Shown here piece by piece: positions 1 through 8,016 of a stretch of DNA of 9,803 bases. A program made the position numbers and the translations under genes. Under the pieces are notes generated by a model. It searched no databases. It saw only the letters and a list, made by a program, of their open reading frames with translations, and was not told the DNA's origin. Location of the stretch: contig CAYLVM010000091.1 in assembly GCA_964387145.1 (NCBI GenBank), positions 1-9,803 on the forward strand. The letters are read 5' to 3'. This stretch comes from JAMBLL01 sp964387145. GTDB taxonomy: Bacteria; Actinomycetota; Acidimicrobiia; Spongiisociales; UBA5794. Within the stretch, counting starts at the first letter, position 1. Every line of letters starts with the position of its first letter.

Positions 1-710
1 AGGCCTCCGCGGGTCGGATCACGCAGGGCATGGACGTCTATCCCCGTGTCGAGGAGGTCGGCCACCATGGCGTTGAGCGGTGCCGTGTCCGATGCCACGT
101 CGGCATCGAACCCGAGGCCCTCACGTACGCTCATGATCGCGACGCCGTGGTCGCCGATCGTCCCCGAGACGATGATGGCGTCGCCGGGTCGGATCTGCTG
201 CGGTCCGATCTCCACGCCGTCGGGAACCACGCCGATCCCGGTCGTGTTGATGTAGATGCCGTCACCATGTCCTCGATCGACGACCTTCGTGTCACCCGTG
301 ACGATCTCGACACCTGCATGTTTGGCTGCTGTGGCCATCGACTCTGCGACCATGCCGAGATCACCGAGGGGGAGGCCCTCCTCGAGAATGAACCCGACCG
401 TGATGAACATGGGACGTGCTCCTCGCATAGCGACGTCGTTGACCGTGCCATTGATTGCAAGCTCACCGATGTTGCCACCGGGGAAGAACAGTGGCCGCAC
501 GACGAACGAATCCGTCGACACAGCAACGCGACCGGGCGGAAGATCGATGAGCGCGGCATCGGCAAGCTCTGCAAGGCGGTTCCCGCCGAACGCCGGGAGG
601 AAGAGATGCTCGATGAGCTCGGAGCTCAGCTTCCCTCCGCCACCGTGGCCCATGACGACGTTGGGCTGGTCCTGGAGCGGTATCGGGCACGCCCATCCCT
701 CGATCGTCAC
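1..710 (-). CDS. hypE: HypE, hydrogenase cyanide-ligand maturation protein (partial, 3' end off window)
   Basis: HypE takes a carbamoyl group from HypF onto its C-terminal cysteine. It dehydrates this to a thiocyanate using ATP and hands the cyanide to iron on the HypC-HypD complex, in the cytoplasm. I translated the minus strand from a GTG at 708-710. The frame stays open to the left edge, giving about 236 of the usual ~340 residues. Recognisable parts are the N-terminal glycine-rich GHGGGGKLSSELIEHLFLPA stretch, the STDSFVV segment, GNIGELAINGTVNDVAMRGA, and ATP-binding AIR-synthetase-like segments including EIVTGDTKVVDRG and DAIIVSGTIGDHG. The C-terminal half with the essential terminal Cys lies outside the window, so activity cannot be judged. 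The start overlaps the hypD stop as GTGA (707-710), which implies translational coupling. About 20 residues precede the conserved GHGGGG block, slightly longer than many HypE proteins; a later start is possible. Confidence 0.95.
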   Translation of the reverse strand, partial: MTIEGWACPIPLQDQPNVVMGHGGGGKLSSELIEHLFLPAFGGNRLAELADAALIDLPPGRVAVSTDSFVVRPLFFPGGNIGELAINGTVNDVAMRGARPMFITVGFILEEGLPLGDLGMVAESMATAAKHAGVEIVTGDTKVVDRGHGDGIYINTTGIGVVPDGVEIGPQQIRPGDAIIVSGTIGDHGVAIMSVREGLGFDADVASDTAPLNAMVADLLDTGIDVHALRDPTRGG

Positions 711-1810
711 GAGGCGACCGCCTTGGTGAACCGCCCGCTCTGGAAGTACGCAGCGCACGCTCCTTCGGTGGACACCATCAGCGCGCCGAGCGGTGTACGC
801 GGTGTGCACTCCTTGCCGAAGGCGGGGCAGCGGTCCGGCTTCAGCGTCCCCTGAAGTACTTCGCCTGCCCGGCACAGAGGCGACTCCTGGGACGTGATCT
901 CTTCGACGGAGAACCGCACTGCCGCATCGAAGCCCCGGTAGCGGTCCGAAAGCTCCCACCCGCTCTGTGGGATCAACCCTATTCCTCGCCAGTTCCTGTC
1001 GGTGACGGAGAACACGTCGGCGATCATCTCCTTGGCAGGGAGATTCCCTTCGCTTCGCACCGCTCGCTGATAGGCGTTGTGGACTTCGGCTCGTCCGTCC
1101 TCGAGTTGAGTAACGGCCGCCTTGATGCCCTGGAGAAGGTCGAGGGGCTCGAACCCCGTTACGACGATCGGTGTTCCATACGTCTCGGCGATCGCGTGGT
1201 ACTCCTCGTACCCCATCACCGAGCAGACATGGCCGGCCGCAAGGAACGCCTGTACCCGGCTGGCCGGTGAATCGAGGATGGCCCGCATGGCAGGCGGTAC
1301 GAGCACGTGGGATACGAGCATGGAGAAGTTCTCGAGACCCTCCTTCTTCGCCTGGTACACCGCCATGGCGTTTGCAGGTGCCGTCGTCTCGAACCCGATG
1401 CCGAAGAAGACGACCTCGCGCTCGGGGTTGTCGCGAGCGATCTCGACGGCATCGAGTGGTGAGTACACGACCCGGATGTCTCCGCCGCCACCCTTGACCT
1501 GAAACAGGTCCTCATCCGAACCGGGAACCCGCAACATGTCGCCGAAGGAACAGAAGATGACGTCGTCACGGGCTGCGATCGCGAGTGCCTTGTCGATCGT
1601 TTCGAGAGGTGTGACACAGACGGGGCAACCGGGGCCGTGCACCATCTCGATGGCGTCGGGAAGCAGGACGTCGATCCCGTTACGGATGATCGAATGGGTC
1701 TGGCCTCCGCACACCTCCATGAGGACCCATCGCCTCGTGGAGATCTCCTTGATCTCGTCGATGAGGCGCAGAGCGACCTGTGGATCGCGGAACTCCTCGA
1801 GGTACTTCAT
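707..1810 (-). CDS. hypD: HypD, [4Fe-4S] scaffold for Fe(CN)2CO assembly
   Basis: HypD is the iron-sulfur scaffold that, with HypC, holds the iron while the two cyanides and the CO are attached, before transfer to the hydrogenase large subunit. The 367-residue product is normal length for the family. Visible motifs are the CGGQTHS block with Cys34, GPGCPVCVTP with Cys62 and Cys65 (the redox or iron-binding pair), GFETTAP at 139-145, and four C-terminal cysteines (313, 328, 335, 352) in the arrangement known to bind the [4Fe-4S] cluster. Key residues all appear present. The ATG at 1808-1810 overlaps the hypC stop by four bases (ATGA), and the stop overlaps the hypE start. HypD therefore sits between its partner HypC and the cyanide donor HypE, and the three are likely made in step. 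Confidence 0.97.
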   Translation of the reverse strand: MKYLEEFRDPQVALRLIDEIKEISTRRWVLMEVCGGQTHSIIRNGIDVLLPDAIEMVHGPGCPVCVTPLETIDKALAIAARDDVIFCSFGDMLRVPGSDEDLFQVKGGGGDIRVVYSPLDAVEIARDNPEREVVFFGIGFETTAPANAMAVYQAKKEGLENFSMLVSHVLVPPAMRAILDSPASRVQAFLAAGHVCSVMGYEEYHAIAETYGTPIVVTGFEPLDLLQGIKAAVTQLEDGRAEVHNAYQRAVRSEGNLPAKEMIADVFSVTDRNWRGIGLIPQSGWELSDRYRGFDAAVRFSVEEITSQESPLCRAGEVLQGTLKPDRCPAFGKECTPRTPLGALMVSTEGACAAYFQSGRFTKAVAS

Positions 1811-2100
1811 GGCTTCGTCCCGTCGGCACGGGCACGTTCTGCAGCGAGTGCCACGGCCGGGTCGAGTTCTTCATCGATGACGTCGAGCTGACGCAGGAGC
1901 GCAAGCGTCTCGTGTGCCGACGCCTCGTCCAGCTGGGTGATCGCGAAACCGACGTGCACGATGACGTAGTCACCGACCTCGACCTCGGGAACGTATGCAA
2001 GGCTCACTTCCTTGACGATGCCATCGAAGTCGACCTTGCCGGTACGCATGAAGTCGTCACCGGTCGCTTCGACGACCTTGCCGGGTATGCCGAGACACAT
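1807..2100 (-). CDS. hypC: HypC, hydrogenase maturation chaperone
   Basis: HypC is a small cytoplasmic chaperone that binds HypD during Fe(CN)2CO assembly and then carries the group to the immature large subunit. The product has 97 residues. It starts with the family signature MCLGIPGKV, whose Cys2 is the essential iron-binding residue once Met is removed. A beta-rich core follows, with the conserved GDYVIVHVGFAI segment including His49. The C-terminus (DEASAHETLALLRQLD and onward) is an acidic helix somewhat longer than in the shortest HypC proteins. The gene begins four bases after the hypF stop, and the stretch GAGG lies directly against the ATG with AGG a few bases further up as ribosome binding signal. 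Its stop overlaps hypD. Confidence 0.97.
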   Translation of the reverse strand: MCLGIPGKVVEATGDDFMRTGKVDFDGIVKEVSLAYVPEVEVGDYVIVHVGFAITQLDEASAHETLALLRQLDVIDEELDPAVALAAERARADGTKP

Positions 2101-2104
2101 CCTC

Positions 2105-4372
2105 TTACCTCACTCTCGTCGCAGCGACCATTGCCTGTCCAAGGGCAAGGCCGCCGTCGTTCGGTGGCACCACACGGTGCGTCAGCACACGGAACCCTAC
2201 CTCCTCGAGCCTGTCTCGGACCATGCTCGTGAGGGTCACGTTCGCAAAGACGCCTCCGCTGAGACCGATCGTACTGATTCCTTCACGGTCGCGTACGGAC
2301 ATCGCGACGCGTGTGGTCGCATCGGCCACGGCACGATGGAACCGCATCGCGATCACACCGATCGGTACACCGGCTCGTACGTCTTGGACGATAGACGTAA
2401 GCACCGGGGAAGGGTCGATGATGTCTGCCTCGATCCCAAAGCTGTACCCGCCATCCGCTACCGGATCGGCGACCGCCTCGAGCTCGATCGCCGCCTGTGC
2501 CTCGTACGTGATCGTCTGGCGGACACCTGCAAGTGCCGAGACGGCGTCGAAGAGACGGCCCATCGACGACGTCGGAACGGTGTTGAGATCACCTTCGAGC
2601 TGGGCCAGGAGCACCCGACGTTCGTCGGGTGGTGCAGCTCCGACCGGTGGGAGATCGGGGCTCCACGACACGCCGGCTGCCCACAGGTGAGACAACGCCA
2701 TCCGGTACGGACGTCGAACGGCTGCGTCTCCGCCGGGCAACGGGACGGGTGCAAGGTGTGCAACCCGCTCGAAGCGCGCATAGTCGGCAATGAGTACCTC
2801 TCCACCCCACACCGTGCCGTCTGTCCCGTACCCGGTACCGTCGAAGCTGAACCCGATCACCGGTGCCGTGACTCCGTGCTCGGCCATCACAGACGCTATG
2901 TGGGCATGATGATGCTGCACACGGACGACGGGGCGCCCGTCGGCGATCCGCTCTGCCCATTGTCCCGACAGGTATTCGGGGTGCATGTCGGTCACGATGA
3001 TCTGTGGCTCGATACGGAAGAGACGCTGCATATGGTCGACCGCCGTCGTGAACGCATCGAGCGTCTCGAGGTTCTCCATGTCTCCGATGTGCTGGCTCAT
3101 GAAACCGTGGCGTCCGGATCCGAGACAGAACGTGGCCTTCAACTCGCCACCCGTCGCAAGAAGTGGAGGTACGTCGATGGGAAGGGTGACGGGGAACGGG
3201 GCGTACCCGCGGGAGCGGCGCACCGGCATCTCAGATCCGTCGAGGATCCGTGTCACGGAGTCGTCGACCGGGACGACGATGCTCCTGTCGTGCATCACGA
3301 AGGCGTCACAGAGCGACGTGAGCCTCGTGCGTGCTGCATCGTTGGCGTGGGCGATCGGTTCCTGGGACCGGTTTCCCGAGGTCATCACCCAGACATCGCC
3401 TGGTTCGAGGAGGAGGTGGTGCAGCGGCGTGTATGCCAGCATCACGCCGATGGAGCGGTTCCCCGGGGCAACGCGGTCGGAGAGCCCACTTTGCTCCCTC
3501 TTGTCGAGCAGGACGATGGGGCGCTCGGGCGATACAAGAAGTATCTCTTCGTTCTGATCGATGTGGGCGATCGAGCGTGCTGTGTCGAGATCGCGAACCA
3601 TGACGGCGAAGGGCTTGTCGACCCGTCCCTTCCGCTCTCTGAGAAGGTTCACGGCCTCGTCGGAGAACGCATTGCATGCGAGGTGGAACCCGCCAAGACC
3701 CTTGACTGCCACGACCCGGCCGTCTGCCACGAGGGCTCGTGCACCCTGGACCGCATCGGCGCGGTCCAAGCCTCCGGCAACCTCGAGCCACACTTCTGGG
3801 CCACAGTCGGCACAGGCGTTCGGTTGTGCGTGGAATCGTCGATCGGATGGATCGTCGTACTCGCGACGGCACGGCGCACACATCGTGAACCCGGCCATGG
3901 TCGTCTTGGGTCGGTCGTAGGGTGTCGAGCGTGTGATAGTGAACCGCGGACCACAGTTGGTGCAGTTGATGAACGGGTACCGGTAGCGACGGTCATCGGG
4001 GTCCTCGAGCTCGCGCACACAGTCGGTACACGTCGCGAGGTCTGGAGAGACGAGTGCCGTCCCACCGTGCGATGTGATGCTGGCCACGATCCGAAAACCG
4101 CGTTCACCGACCGCGGGGATCGGTTCGTCGGTGACCGTCTCGATCCTCGATGCCGGAGGTGCATCCGTGGCGAGGCGTCGGGCGAACTCGTCGATGGCGT
4201 CGGACGGACCCTCGATCTCGATGAACACGCCGTTCGTGTCGTTGCCGACGAAGCCGTTCAGGTCGAGGCCGGTGGCGAGACCGTGGACGAACGGTCGGAA
4301 TCCAACACCCTGGACGATGCCGGTGACGATGAAGAGTTTCCTGACCGTGGCATCGCCGTCGGCGGTGATCAT
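2105..4372 (-). CDS. hypF: HypF, carbamoyltransferase of hydrogenase maturation
   Basis: HypF converts carbamoyl phosphate and ATP to carbamoyl-adenylate and transfers the carbamoyl group to the C-terminal Cys of HypE, supplying the active-site cyanides. I chose the ATG at 4370-4372 (755 residues, normal family length). It overlaps the hypA stop as ATGA and directly precedes the acylphosphatase domain; the open frame upstream to 4573 is a shadow over hypA. Domains in order: acylphosphatase-like (about 10-98, with GIVQGVGFRPFVH); zinc-finger region with four CxxC pairs (115/118, 137/140, 165/168, 187/190); YrdC-like domain (about 205-390, with KGLGGFHLACNA and KPFAVMVRD); Kae1-like carbamoyl-transfer domain (about 405-755, with the metal-binding HHHAH at 487-491, GFSFDGTGYG, and SGGVFANVTL near the end). 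No key motif is missing. It lies between hypA and hypC in the maturation operon. Confidence 0.97.
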   Translation of the reverse strand: MITADGDATVRKLFIVTGIVQGVGFRPFVHGLATGLDLNGFVGNDTNGVFIEIEGPSDAIDEFARRLATDAPPASRIETVTDEPIPAVGERGFRIVASITSHGGTALVSPDLATCTDCVRELEDPDDRRYRYPFINCTNCGPRFTITRSTPYDRPKTTMAGFTMCAPCRREYDDPSDRRFHAQPNACADCGPEVWLEVAGGLDRADAVQGARALVADGRVVAVKGLGGFHLACNAFSDEAVNLLRERKGRVDKPFAVMVRDLDTARSIAHIDQNEEILLVSPERPIVLLDKREQSGLSDRVAPGNRSIGVMLAYTPLHHLLLEPGDVWVMTSGNRSQEPIAHANDAARTRLTSLCDAFVMHDRSIVVPVDDSVTRILDGSEMPVRRSRGYAPFPVTLPIDVPPLLATGGELKATFCLGSGRHGFMSQHIGDMENLETLDAFTTAVDHMQRLFRIEPQIIVTDMHPEYLSGQWAERIADGRPVVRVQHHHAHIASVMAEHGVTAPVIGFSFDGTGYGTDGTVWGGEVLIADYARFERVAHLAPVPLPGGDAAVRRPYRMALSHLWAAGVSWSPDLPPVGAAPPDERRVLLAQLEGDLNTVPTSSMGRLFDAVSALAGVRQTITYEAQAAIELEAVADPVADGGYSFGIEADIIDPSPVLTSIVQDVRAGVPIGVIAMRFHRAVADATTRVAMSVRDREGISTIGLSGGVFANVTLTSMVRDRLEEVGFRVLTHRVVPPNDGGLALGQAMVAATRVR

Positions 4373-4704
4373 GTCGTCGATGGACCCCACGAGACGACTT
4401 GGGCTATCGGAGGCGCATCGGTGATGAGCCCGTCGCCGCCACACACCGGGCACCGGGAGAGCTTGTCTCCCTCGTACTCGCGTGTGCAGGTGAGGCACAC
4501 GAGAAGCGCACTTCGTACGATCCACTCCACGGGTACACCATCGAGACGTGTCCCCTCCGTCGCCGACTCCCAAGCATCGCGCGCGGTGTCGATGTCGACG
4601 TCCGTCGCGATCGCGACGGTCACCACCTGCGGTGGTGGCGCCCGGTTCGGGAGTTCGTCGAGGAGCTTCACAGCTTCCTTGCTGATCGGGGCTCGCTCAT
4701 GCAT
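4369..4704 (-). CDS. hypA: HypA, nickel insertion metallochaperone
   Basis: HypA delivers nickel to the hydrogenase large subunit after the iron group is installed, normally with the GTPase HypB. The 111-residue product starts at the ATG at 4702-4704, which gives the canonical nickel-binding N-terminus Met-His2-Glu3. A TTG further upstream (4719) would bury this motif and is rejected. Two CxxC pairs (Cys70/73 and Cys85/88, in VCLTC and RCPVCGG) form the structural zinc site expected for the family. The N-terminal half is less like textbook HypA: MHERAPISKEAVKLL replaces the common MHELSIAQ start. The gene overlaps the endopeptidase stop by eight bases and the hypF start by four. No hypB follows it here, which is unusual because hypA and hypB are commonly adjacent. 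Confidence 0.92.
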   Translation of the reverse strand: MHERAPISKEAVKLLDELPNRAPPPQVVTVAIATDVDIDTARDAWESATEGTRLDGVPVEWIVRSALLVCLTCTREYEGDKLSRCPVCGGDGLITDAPPIAQVVSWGPSTT

Positions 4705-5026
4705 CGGCAGGCTCCACAACGCCCCAGGCGGTGAGGATCTCGAGTCCCTGCTCGATCATCGCAGGGATCCGCTCCTCGGCCGCCGCTGTGATCCCGTACC
4801 CGGTGTCGAGGGAGAACGGTACGAGTCCGACGGCAGCGACGTTGGGTCGCTCTGCGCCGGCGAGTTCGGCTGCGATGAGAACCTCGTTGATTCCTAGCTG
4901 ATGTGCCGAGTACAGGATCTGTGTGCCTCGTCGGACCTCGTCGGCTTCGAGCACGACGATGTCGCCCGGCCGGGCATCGGCGGCAACGACGGCATCGAAT
5001 ACCAGGACAGATGCGCGTCCGGCGAC
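4697..5026 (-). CDS. [NiFe]-hydrogenase maturation endopeptidase (partial, N-terminus lost in assembly gap)
   Basis: Members of the HybD/HyaD/HoxM family cut the C-terminal tail from the large subunit once nickel is in place, which locks the active site. About 110 C-terminal residues are visible; the frame reads directly out of the N run. Conserved features are VLVFDAV, whose Asp matches the second nickel-sensing residue (Asp62 in E. coli HybD), and SAHQLGINEVL, whose His matches the third (His93). The family ending VGLVPFSLDTGYG...IPAMIEQGLEILTAWG follows. The N-terminal glycine motif and the first ligand (Glu16 type) should lie in the gap. Compared with HybD roughly 50 residues are missing, so the true gap must exceed the 100 N shown. 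A GTG within the visible part (4952-4954) is open but would cut off the Asp and is not a credible start. The stop overlaps hypA by eight bases. The substrate is most likely the adjacent large subunit. Confidence 0.9.
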   Translation of the reverse strand, partial: VAGRASVLVFDAVVAADARPGDIVVLEADEVRRGTQILYSAHQLGINEVLIAAELAGAERPNVAAVGLVPFSLDTGYGITAAAEERIPAMIEQGLEILTAWGVVEPADA

Positions 5027-5126
5027 NNNNNNNNNNNNNNNNNNNNNNNNNNNNNNNNNNNNNNNNNNNNNNNNNNNNNNNNNNNNNNNNNNNNNNNNNN
5101 NNNNNNNNNNNNNNNNNNNNNNNNNN
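5027..5126. other. Assembly gap (100 N)
   Basis: There is a run of exactly 100 N between the hydrogenase large-subunit stop (5135) and the visible part of the maturation endopeptidase. Exactly 100 N is the usual placeholder for a scaffold gap of unknown length. The missing endopeptidase N-terminus alone needs about 150 bases. Further genes, such as a cytochrome b subunit or hypB, could also be hidden here. Confidence 0.98.
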
Positions 5127-5134
5127 GTCGGTGG

Positions 5135-6853
5135 TCACAGCACGGTCACCTCCACGAGTTCGTTGCCATCCTTGTCGAGCAAGTGTGCCGCACACGCCAT
5201 ACAGGGGTCGAACGAGTGAATCGTACGAAGGATCTCGAGCGGCTTCTCCGGGTCGGCAACGGGTGTGCCGAGCAACGCTGATTCGTAGGCACCACGGACA
5301 CCGTTGGCATCGCGCGGGCCGGCGTTCCACGTCGACGGGACGACGGCCTGATAGCTCGCGATCTTTCCATCGGCGATCTTGACCCAGTGTGACAGCGCTC
5401 CACGGGGCGCTTCGTGCATGCCGAAGCCTGAGGCCTCGTCTGGCCAGTCCTTTGGATCCCACCGGTACCCGTTGTGGATCTCGAGGTCCCCTCCGCCGAT
5501 GTTGGCGGTGAGCCTGTCGAGCAGCGTGAGGGAGTGCTCTGCAAGGACCTGCGTCTCGATCCCTCTCGCAGCGGTCCGCCCGAGTGTCGAGAAGAGCGCT
5601 TCAGGACCGACGCCGAGCTGTGCGAGCACGGCACCGACGAGTTCCTGTACCCGCTTGTGCCCGGATCCGTACGCGACGAGCATCCGTGCGAGTGGGCCGA
5701 CCTCCATTGCAAGATCGTCGTAGCGTGGCGACTTGAGCCACGAGTACTTCGCGTCGGTGTTCAACTGCTCGTACGGGGGCTCCGGACCGGTGTAGTTCGG
5801 TGTCGTCTCGCCCTCGAGCGGTGGGAGCGCTTCGCTGTCGCCGCCCTCGTAGCTGTACCACGAGTGGGAGATGTACTCCGTGATCTTCTCGGGAACCACC
5901 GGCACGACCTTCGACAGGTCCTTGTTGAGGATGATGCCGCGCGGCAGGTAGAGATTGTCCGGGTCCATCGACGGGTTCTGCTGTCCCTCTGGGAAGTCCC
6001 CGAACGCCAGATAGTTCCCGACACCGCCACCGATGGTGGTCCACTCCGGATAGAACGATGCGACCAGAAGCAGGTCCGGAATGTATGCCTGGGTGACGAA
6101 GTCGAGCCCCTCTTGGAGGAGTTGACGAAGCCGTGCGATCGTACCTGCATTGATGGCGTTCTGGCTGTTCGGGTCGATCGGGATCGCCATGCCACCAACC
6201 AGGTAGGTCTGGAGGTGCGGGTTCTTGCCGCCCAAGATGGCGTGCATCTCGATGTAGCGGCGTTGGAACTCGAGTGCATCGAGGTAGTGGCTCACGGCGA
6301 GCAGGTTCCCTTCGGGAGGGAGCTTGTACGCGGGGTGGCCCCAGTAGCCGTTCGTGAACGGGCCGAGTTGGCCTCGCCCCACGAAGCCTGCAAGGCGTTC
6401 CTTGACGGTGGCGAAGTGTCCTTCGCTCGAGCGTGGGTAGTCCGAGATGGACGCTGCAAGTGCCGCCGTGGCTTTCGGATCGGCGTCGAGGGCAGACACG
6501 ATGTCGACCCAGTCCAGGGCATGCAGGTGATAGAAGTGCACCACGTGGTCCTGGACGAACTGGGATGCTGTGATCAGTTCGCGAATGAGCTGGGCGTTGA
6601 GGGGAGGCACGATGCCGAGGGTGTTCTCGACGGCACGCACGGACGCGAGCGCATGCACCGTTGTGCACACACCACAGATCCGTTGTGTGAAGTACCAGGC
6701 GTCGCGGGGGTCCCTGCCGTTGAGGATCTTCTCGATACCTCGCCACATCGTGCAGGATGACCACGCATCGGTGATCACACCTCCATCGACCTCAGCTTCG
6801 ATCCTCAGATGCCCTTCGATGCGTGTGATCGGATCGACGACGATGTGGCTCAC
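5135..6853 (-). CDS. Uptake [NiFe]-hydrogenase large (catalytic) subunit
   Basis: This is the subunit that binds the Ni-Fe(CN)2CO centre and splits H2. The 572-residue product is normal for group 1 membrane-bound uptake enzymes. It begins with the typical SHIVVDPITRIEGHLRIEAE segment. The N-terminal active-site motif is RICGVC (Cys60, Cys63) and the C-terminal one is DPCMAC (Cys551, Cys554) followed by AAH. The motif continues 15 residues past His557, so the protein is made as a precursor, and the endopeptidase should cut after His557. All four nickel-binding cysteines are present and no frameshift is seen. The start is GTG at 6851-6853, overlapping the small-subunit stop as GTGA, with AAGGAG about eight bases upstream as ribosome binding site. 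It carries no signal peptide and would be exported by hitchhiking on the Tat signal of the small subunit. I do not assign a subgroup letter with confidence. Confidence 0.97.
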   Translation of the reverse strand: MSHIVVDPITRIEGHLRIEAEVDGGVITDAWSSCTMWRGIEKILNGRDPRDAWYFTQRICGVCTTVHALASVRAVENTLGIVPPLNAQLIRELITASQFVQDHVVHFYHLHALDWVDIVSALDADPKATAALAASISDYPRSSEGHFATVKERLAGFVGRGQLGPFTNGYWGHPAYKLPPEGNLLAVSHYLDALEFQRRYIEMHAILGGKNPHLQTYLVGGMAIPIDPNSQNAINAGTIARLRQLLQEGLDFVTQAYIPDLLLVASFYPEWTTIGGGVGNYLAFGDFPEGQQNPSMDPDNLYLPRGIILNKDLSKVVPVVPEKITEYISHSWYSYEGGDSEALPPLEGETTPNYTGPEPPYEQLNTDAKYSWLKSPRYDDLAMEVGPLARMLVAYGSGHKRVQELVGAVLAQLGVGPEALFSTLGRTAARGIETQVLAEHSLTLLDRLTANIGGGDLEIHNGYRWDPKDWPDEASGFGMHEAPRGALSHWVKIADGKIASYQAVVPSTWNAGPRDANGVRGAYESALLGTPVADPEKPLEILRTIHSFDPCMACAAHLLDKDGNELVEVTVL

Positions 6854-7989
6854 TGCTCTGCTCCTTCCTCATCGTCCGCCGTTGCGGATTCGATCTCGAT
6901 CGGCGTCTCGGCTTCCTTGTCCGAACGCCTGCGTTGCCCGGCCTTGACGAGGCCGTGAGCAGCGAAGCCGACGGCGGTGAGTCCGACGATGCCGGCACCG
7001 ATCTGCTCGACGCTCGTCGTGACTCCGAACCCCGGTGGTGCGGGGAGGCGTCCGTAAATCGGGGTCATGGTGTCCCAGAACTCCGGTTCGGAGCAGCCGA
7101 CACAGCCGTGGCCTGCCCCGACGGGCCAGGAGGTGCCGCCGTTCCAGCGGATAGATGGGCAGTTGTGGAACGTACTCGGGCCCTTGCACCCCATCTTGTA
7201 CAGGCACCACCCTTTGCGGTGGGCCTCGTCGCCCCACTCTTGGGCGAACTGACCCGCGTCGAAGTGGGCTCTTCGTTCGCAGTGGTCGTGGATGCGCTCG
7301 CCGTAGGCGAACAGGGGCCTGCCCACACCGTCGACGGCTGGGAGTGCGCCGAAAGTGAGGAAGTGCACGATCGTCGCGACCATGTTGTCGACGTTCATGG
7401 GACATCCCGGAAGGTTGATGACCGGAACTCCACTCACGAGCGCAGGCACGCCGACGGCACCCGTCGGGTTCGGGCTGGCTGCGGGGAGTCCCCCGTAGCT
7501 CGAACAGGTTCCAACAGTGATGACCGCGGCTGCGCCGGCCGTCACCTCTTGGAGGATCTGGACGGCCGTCTTGCCACCGATCGTGCAGTACACGCCGTTG
7601 GCGCCCGTCGGGACGGATCCCTCGACGACGACGATGTGTCCACCTTCTGCGACGGCTGCGTCCTTGGCTGCCTCAGCCTGGAAGCCGGCTGCGGCCATGA
7701 TCGTCTCGTGGTACTCGACGGCGAGTACGTCGAGGACGATCTCTCCGACACTGGGGGCCACGGCACGTAGGAACGACTCCGTGTTGCCTGCGCAGTCCTG
7801 GAACTCGAGCCAGACGACCGTCGGCTTCTTCTTGTCCTCGAGAGCCTGTGCGATTCTCGGGGCGTAGGACTGGGGGAGTGACAGGATCGCGGTGGTTGCC
7901 GCGCAGAACTCCAGGAATCGGCGACGGGTGACACCGTGGCTCGCGAGTGCATGCAGAATCGAGTCGGTGGGCGCGTCGACAACGGGCAT
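6850..7989 (-). CDS. Uptake [NiFe]-hydrogenase small (Fe-S) subunit, Tat-exported and membrane-anchored
   Basis: This subunit carries the iron-sulfur relay that takes electrons from the Ni-Fe site. The 379-residue product has a Tat signal (TRRRFLEF at 21-28 followed by a hydrophobic stretch to about 40), the Fe-S domain, and a C-terminal hydrophobic anchor (about 329-349) with an Arg-rich then acidic tail. This implies the enzyme faces the outside of the membrane. Proximal cluster ligands: Cys66, Cys162 (GTCSSYGG) and Cys196 (LPGCP) are present, but the residue matching the second Cys of the usual CxxC is Asn69 (DCAGNTES; codon AAC). Distal cluster: His234, Cys237, Cys262, Cys268. Medial cluster: Cys277, Cys296, Cys299 with the usual Pro nearby (WPVGAGHGC), so [3Fe-4S] type. 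The two extra cysteines of O2-tolerant 6-Cys enzymes are absent (glycines at 68 and 167). The ATG has GGAG five bases upstream. This is the first gene of the operon. Confidence 0.96.
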   Translation of the reverse strand: MPVVDAPTDSILHALASHGVTRRRFLEFCAATTAILSLPQSYAPRIAQALEDKKKPTVVWLEFQDCAGNTESFLRAVAPSVGEIVLDVLAVEYHETIMAAAGFQAEAAKDAAVAEGGHIVVVEGSVPTGANGVYCTIGGKTAVQILQEVTAGAAAVITVGTCSSYGGLPAASPNPTGAVGVPALVSGVPVINLPGCPMNVDNMVATIVHFLTFGALPAVDGVGRPLFAYGERIHDHCERRAHFDAGQFAQEWGDEAHRKGWCLYKMGCKGPSTFHNCPSIRWNGGTSWPVGAGHGCVGCSEPEFWDTMTPIYGRLPAPPGFGVTTSVEQIGAGIVGLTAVGFAAHGLVKAGQRRRSDKEAETPIEIESATADDEEGAEQ

Positions 7990-8016
7990 CGGGTCTCCTT
8001 CGCTCGGGCTACCTCC

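Noticed and set aside
30..854. A 274-codon plus-strand open frame at the left edge
   Set aside because: It is the antisense mirror of hypE and the end of hypD. HypE motifs are clear on the minus strand.
4369..4573. Upstream extension of hypF to 4573
   Set aside because: It overlaps hypA over its zinc-binding region, encodes no acylphosphatase sequence, and the ATG at 4372 has the ATGA overlap and family-typical length.
2012..4897. A 961-codon plus-strand open frame opposite hypC, hypF, hypA and the protease
   Set aside because: It is codon-aligned antisense to hypF, where biased GC-rich codons remove stops on the opposite strand. The product is Arg/His/Asp-rich with no domain, and the minus strand has full, motif-complete genes.
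4668..5462. A minus-strand open frame that runs through the N gap
   Set aside because: The frame is kept open by unknown bases, and both ends are Arg-rich shadows of the protease and large-subunit genes.
5474..6760. A 428-codon plus-strand open frame opposite the hydrogenase large subunit
   Set aside because: It is an antisense shadow in the codon-mirrored frame, with no recognisable protein features.
6934..7770. A 278-codon plus-strand open frame opposite the small subunit
   Set aside because: It is an antisense shadow; the minus strand encodes a complete small subunit with all but one cluster ligand.
7758..7989. 6-Cys O2-tolerant type of proximal cluster
   Set aside because: The positions of the two additional cysteines are glycine (68 and 167), so this known O2-tolerance signature is absent.
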